Source: Flammula alnicola
Taxonomy: Eukaryota; Basidiomycota; Agaricomycetes; Agaricales; Strophariaceae
NCBI GenBank assembly: GCA_015499995.1
Contig: JADNRV010000042.1
Location: 284,835 to 348,834, forward strand
Length of the DNA: 64,000 nucleotides
Reading direction: 5' to 3'
The notes under the pieces were generated by a model that was not told the DNA's origin, made no database searches, and was given only the letters and a program-made list of their open reading frames with translations. Positions 45,081 to 56,060 of the stretch are shown here, piece after piece. Made by a program: the position numbers and the translations under genes. The first letter of the stretch is position 1, and each line of letters starts with the position of its first letter.

Positions 45081-48000
45081 CCATCAAAATAACCCTACTT
45101 ATGACAACACCAGATATGGCATTATATCTTGGTTGCCGATATGGTCGAGACATTATCGGAATGTAATATTCTGGTCAGATTTTTGTCAGCTCATGTAAAT
45201 CTTATAGATCAATATATTGCCTCTCTCAGAATGATATGAAGGTTATGAGCGAGTGATCATTATTACACATTAATTATACTCAGTTACAAAAGTAGTACCA
45301 GCATTTCGGGGGTCATGTAAACGCTCATCAGTATGATTAAAATTTATAATGAAGTTTTCATAATTGCCAGAGGATTGTGACTTGCTAATCAGTATTTCAG
45401 GTTGGGTATAACCTCTTTGAATCTCGCCGACTTGAGGAAAGCCTTCGGCGATCCATTTATGGACTAGACATCCGAGTCGCACTCCGAGTGAGGTCAGAAT
45501 TATTTCTCCCTGTAAGTCTGCAAACTCACGACTGCCAGCAACCCGAGCATCATGCTTCTGCCTTATCCTATTGCAGAGCCAGGCGGCAGTGCTTGGAGTA
45601 GGTTACTGGACATTACATGAATGTTGAGTCGCGGACTTAATCGGAGTCGGAGAGAATTGTTCAGGGAACCAGGCACATCGGCAACGGAACAGAAAGGAAC
45701 GCGTTAAACCGGAGATCACGTGAATATTCAACGGTCGGAAAAGGGAATTGATGTAAGTTGAACTTCGTTGCTTGCATCTTTCCCTCCCACCAATACATCC
45801 TCACTCCCCTACCTCGGCCTGCTGCTGCTCTCCCCCAAGGTCACTCCCTCTAGGATGCGAAAACCTATAGGAAAAGAACCAGAGAACTCCTGATCGAGCG
45901 CGTCTTTCCTCCCATGTCGTTGTTGGGCTTGTGACGCTGACGAGCGCCCCAAGCCCAACTCCGACATTGGTTTGGTTCATGGATGGTAGAGATGGCGCTG
46001 ACGGGCGTACATCTCTTCCATTCATTGCCACTGGACTGCCGCAGTCAGCAGCTCTCTGGTTTCTTGCACGTCATCGGAATCATTGCAACTGGCCTTGTTT
46101 GAGCAATTGGTATGTTTGTTCTTGAATCATCGTTGTCTCCTTCACTAACCCTTGTTTATTTTAGAGCTTCCGCGTTTCTAGCAAGCTCATCACCTTTGTG
46201 TGCTTGAGCCATGCGCCGCCATGTCATAGAGTCATCTTCTTGTCGTATCTTGATGCTGGAATTTGGGTGCACCTTTGGTACATTGTCGAAGTCTCACTTT
46301 CTTATTTACCGCTCTGATCACATCCGTGGCAGTGTCCGTTCTGTAGCGTCTACTTTCCAGTACTGTATTAGTAGTATTGAAATAAATCAGATTTGAAACC
46401 TGCTACCATATTCTCGAAGCGATGCAAGCTATATTAAACTGATGGAATAGTTACATTGTCACAAATGCTACTCAGAAATACCTAGCAATACAAGGCCTTG
46501 AAATGCCGTCTCAACCTTACAGCAATGACACATTGCTATCAGAATGGCAGCAAAATGGCGGCAAAGATATTAAGGAGGGGTGTCGATGTATTGCCATTGT
46601 AACGGGTGCTGCCATATGATTGGAAATTATACCGGTGACATGATATGGCAGCACTGATATTCCCCTTATAAGGCATTACACAAATTTCCACAATTTACTG
46701 ATGGAACGCGTGACGGCCGGCGCTTCTAGATTTGATTGAGAAGTATTGCCAAGCCTATCTCTTTGATGCGATAAACTTAGAAATATCTCTTGAACGCAAT
46801 TCATTGGACCTCGGTACGCATCTGTACAAATCCATTGCTCGACGGTGATTCATCAACGAGAACAGGAGGTGCTAAGGAGATAGCGGAGATACATACATTG
46901 CCCTCGTTATTGGTTAAGTCGGTTATTTCAGTAATACAATGAAGGTTAGAAGCGCCGGGCCGAGTCTCCGCTCGAGGGAGATCGGTATCAGTATGTCCGC
47001 GTTACTCCTACACCAAGCATGTGTTGTTGGAGCTAAAATTCACTAATGATACGCCATAAACTCCTCCTTGCATACCCCGGCCGGCTATGTGCTCCACCAT
47101 CCTTGTAAACTATAACCAATTTATTTTTTCCGTCCTTCGCATACTTAGTACTGAACCGTGCGTGTCAAGCGGGATTATTCGCAACTTCGATTCCACCGAC
47201 AGAAATTCATGGTCTTTTCAGCAAGACTTCTGGGCTCCACTCTGCTCCTGCCAACCAGCGTGCACGCACCGCCTTACTGCTTGCTTTTTGGTGTCCGTAT
47301 CGCCTGAAATTCATGCCCGTTCTCTTGCAAACTCTTTTTCAACGGGTCGCGCGTTAGAGAGCCAGACTCGGACTACCTGGCACTAGCTGACAGTTCTACA
47401 GTTATGTGGCCGTGAAGGGTGATCTGTGTTGTATTCTCTTTCCTTTGAGAGGGTGAGGTGCGGCTAGTTGGGGAAAAGCGAGGCTGTGGCTCGGTTGGTA
47501 CCCACCGAGCTTAGGCTTGTTTCCACCAAGCTCTTTCGAAGTTGCGAATAACCTCTAGTACGCGGCACGTCTGTACTATGTGAAGACATTCGCACTACTG
47601 CATAATAGTACTATCGTGAACTTTTTAATCCTTATGTAATTTGAATCACACAGATTCAACCCGCATTGATGTTTTTTTAATCTTCATTCTTCTTTCTGAG
47701 AGATGATGCGCGAATGTCGCGTTTTGTTGCCATACAGTGTGGCCTTGTGGGTCCCTCGCTCGATTTCGTGAAATAGCGGACAAATCAGTAGGTTGCAATT
47801 GGATGTCTGTCCACCTTGTTGTGAGTCAACGTTCGACGCTCAACCCCATACGTGTAACCAATCAACGTGGACTTTTGCCAATTATCGACTGTAGATTGTG
47901 CCAAGGACAACTCTGGCAACAACCACCATCCCAATACACGCCCTTCGCAGCCCGATTTTCAGGATCAACCGTGCGTACGTCCCCAGCATGCGCCAAATCA

Positions 48001-48627
48001 CAGATTGCACGGACTTACTGTGGCATGGATTCATGCTCAGCTCCAATATGAGCAATGATCCAGAGATTTTGACTTAGAAGGACATCGTGTAGCCGATTCG
48101 TTCATACATTTCGTCAATCTCAGAAATTCGAGAGCATCTCACCCACAATGGCACTAGCATCAGCATCTACTGCCGCTATCAACACGCCAGCTTCTCTGCA
48201 TTGTAGAAACATAAAGCGCACGAATTAAGAGATATCGTCGAGATGGCCTTCGGAGTAACCCACTCTCGCTGAACGATTTCATCCTCAAATAGATCTAGAG
48301 AACTCTGGTTGTGTCGCGAGAGATCACCTTGCTAGCCGCACCTGGGAATTGGTCTGTATTATGCGTTGAGGAGATAGTCGTATATCGAATCACGTAAAAC
48401 AAAACTGTGAAAACGCTGCGTTCTCTAAGGCTCAAATTCTGTTACGGTACTTTCCCGCACTCTCAGAAACGGTCGAGGAATACCAAGAATCCATTATCTA
48501 ATTAAAATAAAAATCGATGTATTGTACTTTATGTACAGGAATGAAGAAATGTGCGAATGTCGGTAGAAACAGGACGAAGAATATCTGGGAAAGGCAAAAA
48601 AAAGGCACCCCCTTCCGAGCAACTCGC
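45081..48627. other. Gene-poor region
   Basis: 3.5 kb with only short frames in all phases (longest about 105 codons) and no recognisable domain, RNA gene or complete mobile element. A long-armed inverted repeat lies at 46606-46654. It may be old transposon-derived DNA. Confidence 0.45.
46606..46654. repeat. 12-base-arm inverted repeat
   Basis: GTGCTGCCATAT and its exact complement ATATGGCAGCAC, separated by 25 bases. Related GGCAGCA/GGCGGCA words occur just upstream (46540-46565). Confidence 0.8.
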
Positions 48628-49117
48628 TCAGAGCGCAGGCTCGGAGACGGCACGGCGCTTCTTGAGGTAAGTCTTGTCGGTCGGACCATCCGGAATTCCG
48701 TGCACGATGTTTTGCGGCCGCGTTGGAAGGGGAGCATGTGCGTTACGCCGACCCTTGCTCGTAATGGTCACTGGTACAGCACTCCCCGGGCAAAAGCCTG
48801 CGTCGTGATCATCTTCCAGGGCTCCGGTCACCTGGTATATAAGATATGAGCAGTCATCCAGAGCCACTCATGGAGAGAAAGCATACCTGGGAGTATGTGC
48901 AGAAGAAGTCATTAGGATTCTCTCCGGCAAAGGCTGGGTATGAGCAGAAGATGGGGTTCTCGTTCACGTCGTTGGATCCTAGGGGAAATCCGGCAAGGTC
49001 CGCGGGAGGGCAGACATATGAGGTTGGGGTTCCCGATGGACTGGCGCGGCCGTGAATGAGAACTGCCATGCTGAGAAGGACGGCGAAGAGATTGAAGTTG
49101 AGTATGTAGTGGATCAT
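48628..49117 (-). CDS. Small secreted four-cysteine protein
   Basis: ATG at 49115-49117. Exon 1 starts with a hydrophobic signal peptide (NLFAVLLSMAVLIHG). The mature part carries four Cys in fixed contexts: VCPPADLAGFPLGS, IFCSYP, ENPNDFFCTYSQ and, after an intron (about 48831-48887), HDAGFCPGSA. The basic tail contains DKTYLKKRR and ends EPAL with TGA at 48628-48630. Length about 145 residues. Similar CPPxDxAGxPLG...CSYP proteins are common in mushrooms. They are secreted, and function is unknown (effector-like or surface-associated is a guess). Splicing is clean. A TATA box and a minisatellite lie upstream. Confidence 0.8.
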
Positions 49118-49243
49118 GGTTTGGGGTCGGTGCTTTCGCGTTGCGTTGGAGGGGTAGCTAATACTTGGCGCTTGTGGAGAGGTGCCGGTGAGGATTGAAT
49201 ATGATTAACGAGCGCAGGATGCAAGATTAACTGGGGGGATACT

Positions 49244-49250
49244 TATATAA
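49244..49250 (-). promoter_or_regulatory. TATA box of the small secreted protein gene
   Basis: TTATATAA-type element about 130 bases upstream of the start. Confidence 0.5.
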
Positions 49251-49274
49251 CCGTTCCTTGTTCGGGTTCCCTTG

Positions 49275-49541
49275 AGCCTGTCAGCCACAGGAGAAAAAAA
49301 ATACTAAATCCTGATTTGCGTCAGCCACACATGTTCTCGCGGTTCTGTAAGCCTGTCAACCACAGGAGAAACAAAATATTGATGGCAATGCATCCTGGGC
49401 CTGAATCCTTATTTGCGTCAGCCATACAGGTTTTCGCGGCTCTATTCCCTTAAGCCTGTCAGCCACAGGAAAAACAAAATCAACAAAATACTAATGCATC
49501 CTGAATCCTGATTTGCGTCAGCCATACATTTTCGCGGCTCT
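49275..49541. repeat. Three-unit minisatellite upstream of a secreted-protein gene
   Basis: Units start at 49275, 49350 and 49453 with AGCCTGTCA[G/A]CCACAGGA, followed by an A-rich stretch. Each ends with a TTTGCGTCAGCCA[T/C]ACA...TTCGCGG block. Unit spacing is 75 and 103 bases, the difference being an insert carrying ATGCATCCTG. Each unit starts with a small inverted repeat (CCTGT...ACAGG). Confidence 0.9.
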
Positions 49542-50321
49542 AAGCTCTTCGGGAGATTATGTCACGCAATTTATAGCTGTAAATACCCTTTCTGTATGAT
49601 TTCCGACGATGTTAACACAAGTTTCCCAACGAACTTGGTTCGAAAGTTGAGGAATACTTACGTTGGGAATACTTGGGGAATATGTAGTGATTTACTGTAA
49701 TACGACAAGACTCATTCAATATGAAGACTACCGCAAGCCTCGATTCCACATGTAAAACCTGAAAGTCGAAAACCTGAAGTGATCAACCAAAGGAGAGTTT
49801 GACCTTGCGGCGGATTGCCGGGCCGATGTGTCAGAAGTGATTGGTCAGCAATGTCTCCAAGCCTTTCTTCCGTATGTCTATGTAGTTCGACTTGGACTAT
49901 CATGCGAATGTTATCATTTATGTCCCTATCTCATTGACCATATGTTCCCCCACTTTATTCATCTCATCTGATGAAAAGATCTATAAACCCACGTTCAGGG
50001 CCTGTTTCGCATATTTACGCCTTGTTCTGCGCCACTGGACACCAAAGTAACGGAGAGCGTTGAGTACATGAAAAGCGATACCGATAAACCAAATGGACCA
50101 CTTGTAGTGGCGGATGGGTCAAAGAGAAACACCCTGAAATTGCGCCCTCGAGCACCAAGCACCACTGCCTATGTCTCCACCGCCTCAGCCAGCGGTTCTG
50201 CTTCTGCTTCCTCCCCCAACCCAATCTTACACCTCAACCATCCAGGAAGCCCCAACGGCCATCGGAGCCGGAACTTCAGCCGACCTGGTACACCCCTTCG
50301 CATACAGCACCACCCACAACA

Positions 50322-51171
50322 ATGAACGCGGATGGTATCAACGTCGAGGAGGAATCGAGACTCTACGATGAACTTTGCAGGACTTATGAGGATGAAAATG
50401 ATGAGGTACGTGGTTGGCCTTCGTTCTCCTCTATTCAACGTATCTAACGTCACCCTCATGTAGTTCTCTCGAACTAATACGCCAGTATACCACGGTTCAC
50501 GGCCTACAGGCCAAAGCCATCCGTCTAAACTCTCCAAATCGTGACTGAATACCTCAACGCCAAGATCTGCTCCTCCACCTCCACATTCCCTGCCTCCCGA
50601 CTCCATCTTCTCCGCCGATATATTCCTGGCCGACAACACAGGAACCTCATCATCATCTCATGTTTCCCAACCCTTCGCTCAAGACGTGCGTATTTCTGGA
50701 TGGACTACGGTCGGTGATGGGGCTGGGAAACCAGGCAAAGGGGTCGGGCCATATGTGGCGTACGACTGTGTAATTGTGACGCGAGAGGGTACCACGATGC
50801 ACATCCTGAAGCGGTATACTGCTTTTGAAGAGCTTCATGAAAAGTTAAGGAGGACTTTGCCGGTGGGTTCCTTCCTTTTTTGTCCCACCATTCCAGTCAC
50901 TTCGGTACTCTCTTCTTCCTTGCCTTCGCCCTAATTACCTCCTTTTCCTACGACATTTTTCTGTATCAGATCATCCCTCTCTCTTGCCCAATCTTACCCT
51001 TTTTTCTCGCATCATCGCATACTAATCTGTTGTTATTTTCATATAGCAAACTCTTCTTCCATTCCTCCCTTCCTTGCCTCCAAAAGCGCCTCTCGCTCGC
51101 TTCCGCCCCGCTTTCGTCGACGGCCGGCGAAAGTTACTCCAGTTCTGTTTGCTGGTGAAAGGACATTTCTA
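50322..51171 (+). pseudogene. PX-domain (Ypt35-like) protein relic
   Basis: PX domains bind phosphatidylinositol phosphates on endosomes and vacuoles. ATG at 50322 (MNADGINVEEESRLYDELCR). Exon 1 ends 50405, exon 2 runs 50464-50862, and exon 3 starts 51047, all GT-AG and in phase. The PX domain begins VRISGWTTVGDG, then VAYDCVIVTREGTTMHILKR and YTAFEELHEKLRRTLP. After the intron comes SLPPKAPLARFRPAFVDGRR and KLLQF, the conserved proline-rich loop and helix. An in-frame TGA at 50542-50544 lies upstream of the domain. The final helix is lost: about 10 residues after KLLQF the frame stops, and a DUF202 sequence starts in another frame at the same place. The gene is probably dead through a deletion. 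Confidence 0.7.
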
Positions 51172-51600
51172 TCGTACATGAGGACCAGCCTTGTTTTGGC
51201 TTCCATGGGTGTTGACGAGTCGCCTTCACTTGTAGTACAGATTCACAAATCGCTGAGCGACCTCTTCACAGCCCTGGTCCAGCTCTTTACTATCTCAGAA
51301 TTAACGCATACATAACCCAGCTCAGGAAAACGGCTGGAGAAGTTTGCCCGACCAATAGGTGCAACAAGTGTTGTGATTGCGTTCATAATACTTGCAATAG
51401 GTGTGGCTTTCGTATTTATTTCTCTCGCGTCTTGTAGGCCTGATTTCAACCACAAGGCTTATTCCGTCAATTCGCCATACAAACGGCCTTTATCCGTGGC
51501 GTCTTCCCAGCGGCCAGGAAGAGTGTCGCTTTTATAACGTCCGTCCTTTCTTCTCTGGCGATTATACCCTTCGTCGTGTTGCTCGTTGCAGGCGGACCGT
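51125..51600 (+). pseudogene. DUF202 (VTC-type three-span membrane) relic
   Basis: The sequence opens AKVTPVLFAGERTFLSYMRT, the start of DUF202 as in VTC1-like proteins, which help make polyphosphate at the vacuole. An intron (about 51192-51258) leads to ALVQLFTISE, then KRLEKFARPIGATSVVIAFI (second span). Another intron (about 51402-51444) leads to LFRQFAIQTAFIRGVFPAAR and KSVAFITSVLSSLAIIPFVV (third span), with TAG at 51598-51600. A TAA at 51313-51315 breaks the frame between spans one and two. No proper start is present because its 5' end is fused to the truncated PX gene. Confidence 0.65.
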
Positions 51601-51905
51601 AGGCTGTAGCACTATATTATACAATCGGTTATATGTACCTTTTCTTCTTCCGTTTGACTTGCAGAAATTTTACTTCTACCACTGCCATTCTTCCCTTACT
51701 TGCCTTATCTGCCTCATGCTCTGACTCTTTCGTAATGCCTCACTCGAGTTTTTTGAGGGTATCCGTGCACGGATATATATGAGTCCTATAAGGATTCGAA
51801 TTCAGCGTTATTGGTTTACGCATTCTTATAGAGCCTATTTAGTTACATATACAACGCGACAAATGCAAACGAATGATATTTAATTTACAACACCCTGTCA
51901 CGACC
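51601..51905. other. Intergenic
   Basis: 3' flank of the DUF202 relic and of the convergent ETHE1-like gene. No feature seen. Confidence 0.4.
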
Positions 51906-53153
51906 CTACTTCTTTAATAAGTTCTCCGGCACTCTGCCCCCACGGATATTGACCTGCAGCGAGGGATGCAACAGACGTGGTGCAGCAAGGGATGCATCCC
52001 TCTCCTCCCTAATCTTGACGAAGGTTGATTCATCGATGGCCGAGTTTATATGCTTGTTCGTCGATTTGTGCTCATCAACGGTGGATACGCACATCGGGTC
52101 GCGGCCTTCGGGAGGGTAGTCGTGGCCAACAAAGATCTGGTAGTCGTCTGGTAAGGAGAGGAGCCTCCGCAATGACTGCCAGGTTCGTGTCAGAAGAAAC
52201 GGAATGAATGAGAAGACTCGAATGAATCGATGCCAACTCACCTTATACAACTCCTTCGCATTACCACCTGGGAAATCTGCTCGAGCAGAGCCAACGTCCG
52301 GCTAAAACGGGGGACAGTCAACACAGGAGAGAATTGCATAACGACGCTTCGCGCTCACCGGGAAGACCGAGTCGCCAGTAAAGACGGACTGACCCACAAG
52401 GTACCCGACATGGTCGGGTGTGTGCCCAGGAAGATGCATGACCTGGCACGAAAGGTCCCCAAGCTTGAACACTTCGTTGTCCTCGAGGTACACATCGAAC
52501 GACTGCTCCAGCTCTGCGGGGTCCACGCCGTACTTGGGCCCAAAGGTCTTTTGGACCTGGGTGATGCGCTTTCCGATGCAGAGAGGAACGTTTTCCGGAA
52601 GCTTGGACTTCAAGTACTGCGACGCTGTGAGATGGTCTGCGTGTGCATGGGTCTCACTGACAAGAAATGCGGTTATACGAAGTTGAAACGATCTACATTG
52701 CGAGGGAGGACTCACAGGATACGCTTGATCTTGAGTCCCCTTTCGTTGATGAAATCGAGGATACAGTCTGCTGTTTCCGTGGAAATGGCTCCATTGGCGT
52801 TGTCGTAGTCAAGCACGGGGTCGATGATTACGGCTTCCAGTGAGACTGGGTCAGCAACGACGTACTGCCTGTAGAGAGACAGTGAGTTTAGCGAGAAGGG
52901 AGGTTCGTTTGAAGGCGCACCATGAGCATGTTCGCTTTTCCCAGAAGGAGTAGATTTGTGGTGTTCCAGTGAATGCACGGAAATGGTCAGCGCAGTTAAC
53001 TCCGGGCTGTGGTACCACCGTCGCGAACGTTCGTCTGCTTTTTGGGGGTCGGGGGATGTGTGAAATGAATTCGAGAGGTCGGACACTGGGAGATGAAGTG
53101 ACACGAAGTTGGAATGATGTTCGATAGAGACTGGAACGAAGGGCAGACAACAT
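51906..53153 (-). CDS. ETHE1-like: ETHE1-like persulfide dioxygenase (metallo-beta-lactamase fold)
   Basis: Mitochondrial iron dioxygenase that oxidises glutathione persulfide to sulfite. ATG at 53151-53153. The N-terminus is Arg/Ser-rich with RRTFATVV, a plausible mitochondrial presequence. An intron splits a Trp codon at TCSW-QYVVADP, then AVIIDPVLDYD. The metal site reads ETHAHADHLTASQYL (the THxHxDH motif, reached across an intron), PGHTPDHVGYL and VFTGDSVF. The last exons carry PDVGSARADFPGG and YQIFVGHDYPPEGR, ending LLKK with TAG at 51906-51908. Five exons, all in frame. An earlier start in another frame (MSLHLPVSDL) is rejected because it cannot reach the QYVV exon. It lies head to head with sulfide:quinone oxidoreductase, its pathway partner. 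Confidence 0.88.
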
Positions 53154-53669
53154 TGCTAGTATACCAGAGGAAGAGCAGAGCACGGACTATGAAGAGCTTA
53201 GAAGCGAAGGAAGAGGATGTAGAAGCGAAAGAAGCTTTATTGGAGACAGAGATGTCTCCGTAATCCGGTCATATGCAGCAAATTTTCGAGTGACTTGATG
53301 ACACTTACTTATCGAGGACAAAGCCAAGCACTACTCAACTTCAAGGGTTCCAGGTTGAACCTGGTTCCAATAACATTCCGAATGGCTGGTTCGGTCAGGG
53401 TCATGTATTCGGAATCGCCAAAAGTTCTGTGATTTGAAGAAGGTGCTGGGTGCACAGATTTCGGAATTGACAGTCTGGAACAAAGTCAAGACCGCTTAGT
53501 GTCCCTCATTACTAAGTTCTCCTCGATCCCACGTGATTTGCCGCTCGGCGAGGTGATCAACAAATGATCGTCCACAAACTCCGGCGCCAAATTTGCTGCT
53601 GATCTCTAGCCCAAGGCACTCCGAATAGAAAAGGAACCCTCATTGTACCTGAACGAACTTAGGTCCAAA
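53154..53669. promoter_or_regulatory. Bidirectional promoter region of the sulfide-oxidation pair
   Basis: 516 bases separate the starts of the ETHE1-like gene (minus) and sulfide:quinone oxidoreductase (plus). No other gene fits. CACGTG-like words (53530) and GGTTCC/GGAACC-type half palindromes (53350-53370) are visible, but no known regulator site is assigned. Confidence 0.55.
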
Positions 53670-55437
53670 ATGCTTTCCCTTCATCGTACGAACGCTGCCA
53701 CTCTTTCCAAGAGTCTCATCCGTCATTCTAGCTCAAATACTGCGAGCAACAAATACAAGGTCGTCGTCGTCGGTGGAGGCAAGTCGACTCTCCAGTCCTT
53801 TATGGCTTCATAACGCTAACACCATTCTGCCCTCTGAACAGGGAGTGCAGGTCTTACTGTCGCCAGCCAGATATATAATCGGTTCAAACAAGCTGGAAAA
53901 GCGCTAAACCATGGTGACATCGCCATCGTCGATGCCAACCAATACCATTATTATCAGGTATGGTCGTTTAATACATTCGCCATTCTATTGACCGATCGTT
54001 TTCATCTTCACAGCCTGGCTGGTATGTCCCGCTTTCTTAGCATGAATTGAAACCAGAACCAACACAGCTCCGTTTTCAGGACACTGGTAGGCTCAGGAAT
54101 ATGCCAAAAGGAGAGGACTCGTCGTCCTCTCGATTCCGTCATCCCCAAACACATCTCCCACATTTCCGAAAACGTGAAATCATTCTCTCCAGAATCCTCG
54201 TCTCTTATGACAGCTTCAGGGCGTGATATCAAGTACGATACTCTCGTGGTCGCAGCCGGCCTGCAGATCAACTGGAACGCCATCGAAGGGCTCCCCGAGG
54301 CTCTCGCTAACCCCAATTCCGGAGTCGCTTCGATCTATTCGTACGATACGTGCAACAAAACGTGGGGAGAAATCGAAAAAATCAAGTCCGGCAACACTAT
54401 CTTCACACAGCCTGCTGGAGTCGTAAAATGTGCTGGTGGTGAGTACTCGGTCCTGTATCGCATGCATCTGGCGCTGACGTCTTTCAAGCACCCCAGAAAA
54501 TAATGTGGATGGCCTGGGACCGATTACGGCGAACGGGTCGTTTCGGAGACGTCAAGGTCGACTTCTACACTGGAATGCCGACGATGTTCAGTGTGAAGAA
54601 GTATTCCGACGCGCTGAACGAGCTTCGTGAGCAACGAGGCGTTGGTGGTCACTTCCAACACAACCTCGTCGCCGTTGATCCGGAAAACCGTCAGGCGACG
54701 TTCAAAAACGCAGAAGGCAATCTCGTCAAGGCCGACTACACCATGCTGCACGTCACACCCCCAATGGGTCCTTTGGACTTCATTAAGGGATCACCGATTG
54801 CGGATGCCACTGGCTGGGTGTCGGTTGATCAGTATATTCTGCAGCATACAGATCCTCGGTTCAGCAATGTATTCGCTCTTGGGGATTGTTCTTCTCTGCC
54901 GACGTCGAAAACTATAGCTGCCATCACCTCCCAAGCTCCTGTGCTGACCGAAAACCTGTTCTCGTTTATGGACTCGGGGAAAGTCGGAAAGGCTACCTAC
55001 GATGGATACACGAGTTGCCCAGTACGTCGTCCGCCTGTCGGTTTAGATTCATGTGCTGATCGATGAGCAGCTGTTGACTGGATACGGAGAGCTGATGCTT
55101 GCCGAGTTCAAGTACGGAGGGGAACCCAAAGAAACGTTCTCTGCTTTGATGGACCAAGGCAAGAGTCAAAGGTATGCATTTCTTCTGTCAGTTTTGCCGT
55201 GCCATGCTTAAGTGACGTTTGTGTAGACTATTCTATTACTTGAAGAAGGTGGGAGGCTCATCCTTGCCATCTAAGTTCGTTATCGCTGACACATTTAACA
55301 GGACCTTTTCCCTGCAGCGTACTGGAACTTCATGGTAAGCCATTGCACCTCTTCTCGAGCTCTTGGTCTCACATCGATCTCCGTAGTTGCAAGGCAAATG
55401 GTTTGGGAGCCGTGGTATCTTCCAGCCGACTTGGTAA
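53670..55437 (+). CDS. SQR: Sulfide:quinone oxidoreductase
   Basis: Mitochondrial flavoprotein that oxidises hydrogen sulfide, passes electrons to ubiquinone and forms persulfide. ATG at 53670 with an Arg/Ser-rich presequence (MLSLHRTNAATLSKSL). Nine exons: 53670-53778, 53842-53957, 54014-54021, 54080-54438, 54489-55021, 55071-55171, 55227-55248, 55302-55334 and 55387-55437. FAD motif VVVVGGGSAGLTVAS. The first catalytic Cys lies in GVVKCAGAPQKIMW, the second in YDGYTSCPLLTGYG, and the flavin site in NVFALGDCSSLPTSKT. The C-terminus is WFGSRGIFQPTW, then TAA. Oddities: intron 1 has a GC donor (gcaagt) and exon 3 is eight bases (encoding P-G and part of W in YQPGWTLVGSG). Both catalytic Cys are present, so it should be active. 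It is paired with a persulfide dioxygenase. Confidence 0.93.
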
Positions 55438-56060
55438 TCACGACGATGTATATCCTAGTAATACAATAGGTCTATGGCTTACCCCATCATGTATTGTACG
55501 ATATCGATATACTGTCAGACTATGTTCGTTCAAAACTTCGGCAGGGCCGCCTTCCTTTCGATTCTATTTTTGATGTGCAAAATATCTTTACGTCCTTTCC
55601 ACCGCACTCGGTGAGAGGAGCAGCCAATGCTCCATTGTTGTTCTCCGATTCTCTGCTGCCATCTGGCCCCAACGCTGGCCAAAGTCCATGTTTCCCCCTA
55701 CTCTGTGGAAATGAGGGAAAGCGGCCCTTTCCGCACCTTGAAATAAGTGGACTGCCATCTAGAAACCGGGACTCAGTAAGTATTTGTAGGCAGAAAGACA
55801 GGCTAGGCGAGACTCGACGTATGGTACCGCCGACTCCGCTGCAAGTACAACACGCTTAACATGTAACGAGTTCACCTCACCCCACCTCACCTCACCTCAG
55901 CAGAATTGAAGGTTTCCGGTTTCTTGCAGTCAAAAATGCCTGCCGCCGATATGATCAGCAATCCGAAAGGATGAGATAGGAGGCAAACAAACCTTCGAAT
56001 GAGTCGGGTTATTAGGGGTTCTCTGTCACGGGTCGTAGAGACAGTCAAGTTGTTGAGGAT
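55438..56060. other. Intergenic
   Basis: Contains a short CACCT repeat (55873-55899). A 120-codon plus frame (55494-55859) has no domain. It is the 3' flank of the two converging genes. Confidence 0.45.
55873..55899. repeat. CACCT-type microsatellite
   Basis: Five near-perfect copies of CACCTCA/CCCACCTCA in tandem. Confidence 0.7.

Larger units (their letters stand above)
49118..50321. other. Upstream region of the secreted-protein gene
   Basis: Contains the TATA element and three-unit minisatellite (separate entries). 49600-50321 shows no gene apart from an 85-codon Ser/Pro-rich plus frame (50068-50325) just before the PX relic, which could be its lost N-terminus in another frame. Confidence 0.4.

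Noticed and set aside
52712..53104. Alternative start for the ETHE1-like gene (MSLHLPVSDL frame)
   Set aside because: This frame would read through an intron and gives a Ser/His-rich start without a targeting signal. The other frame gives FWEKRTCSW joined to QYVVADP with proper splice sites.
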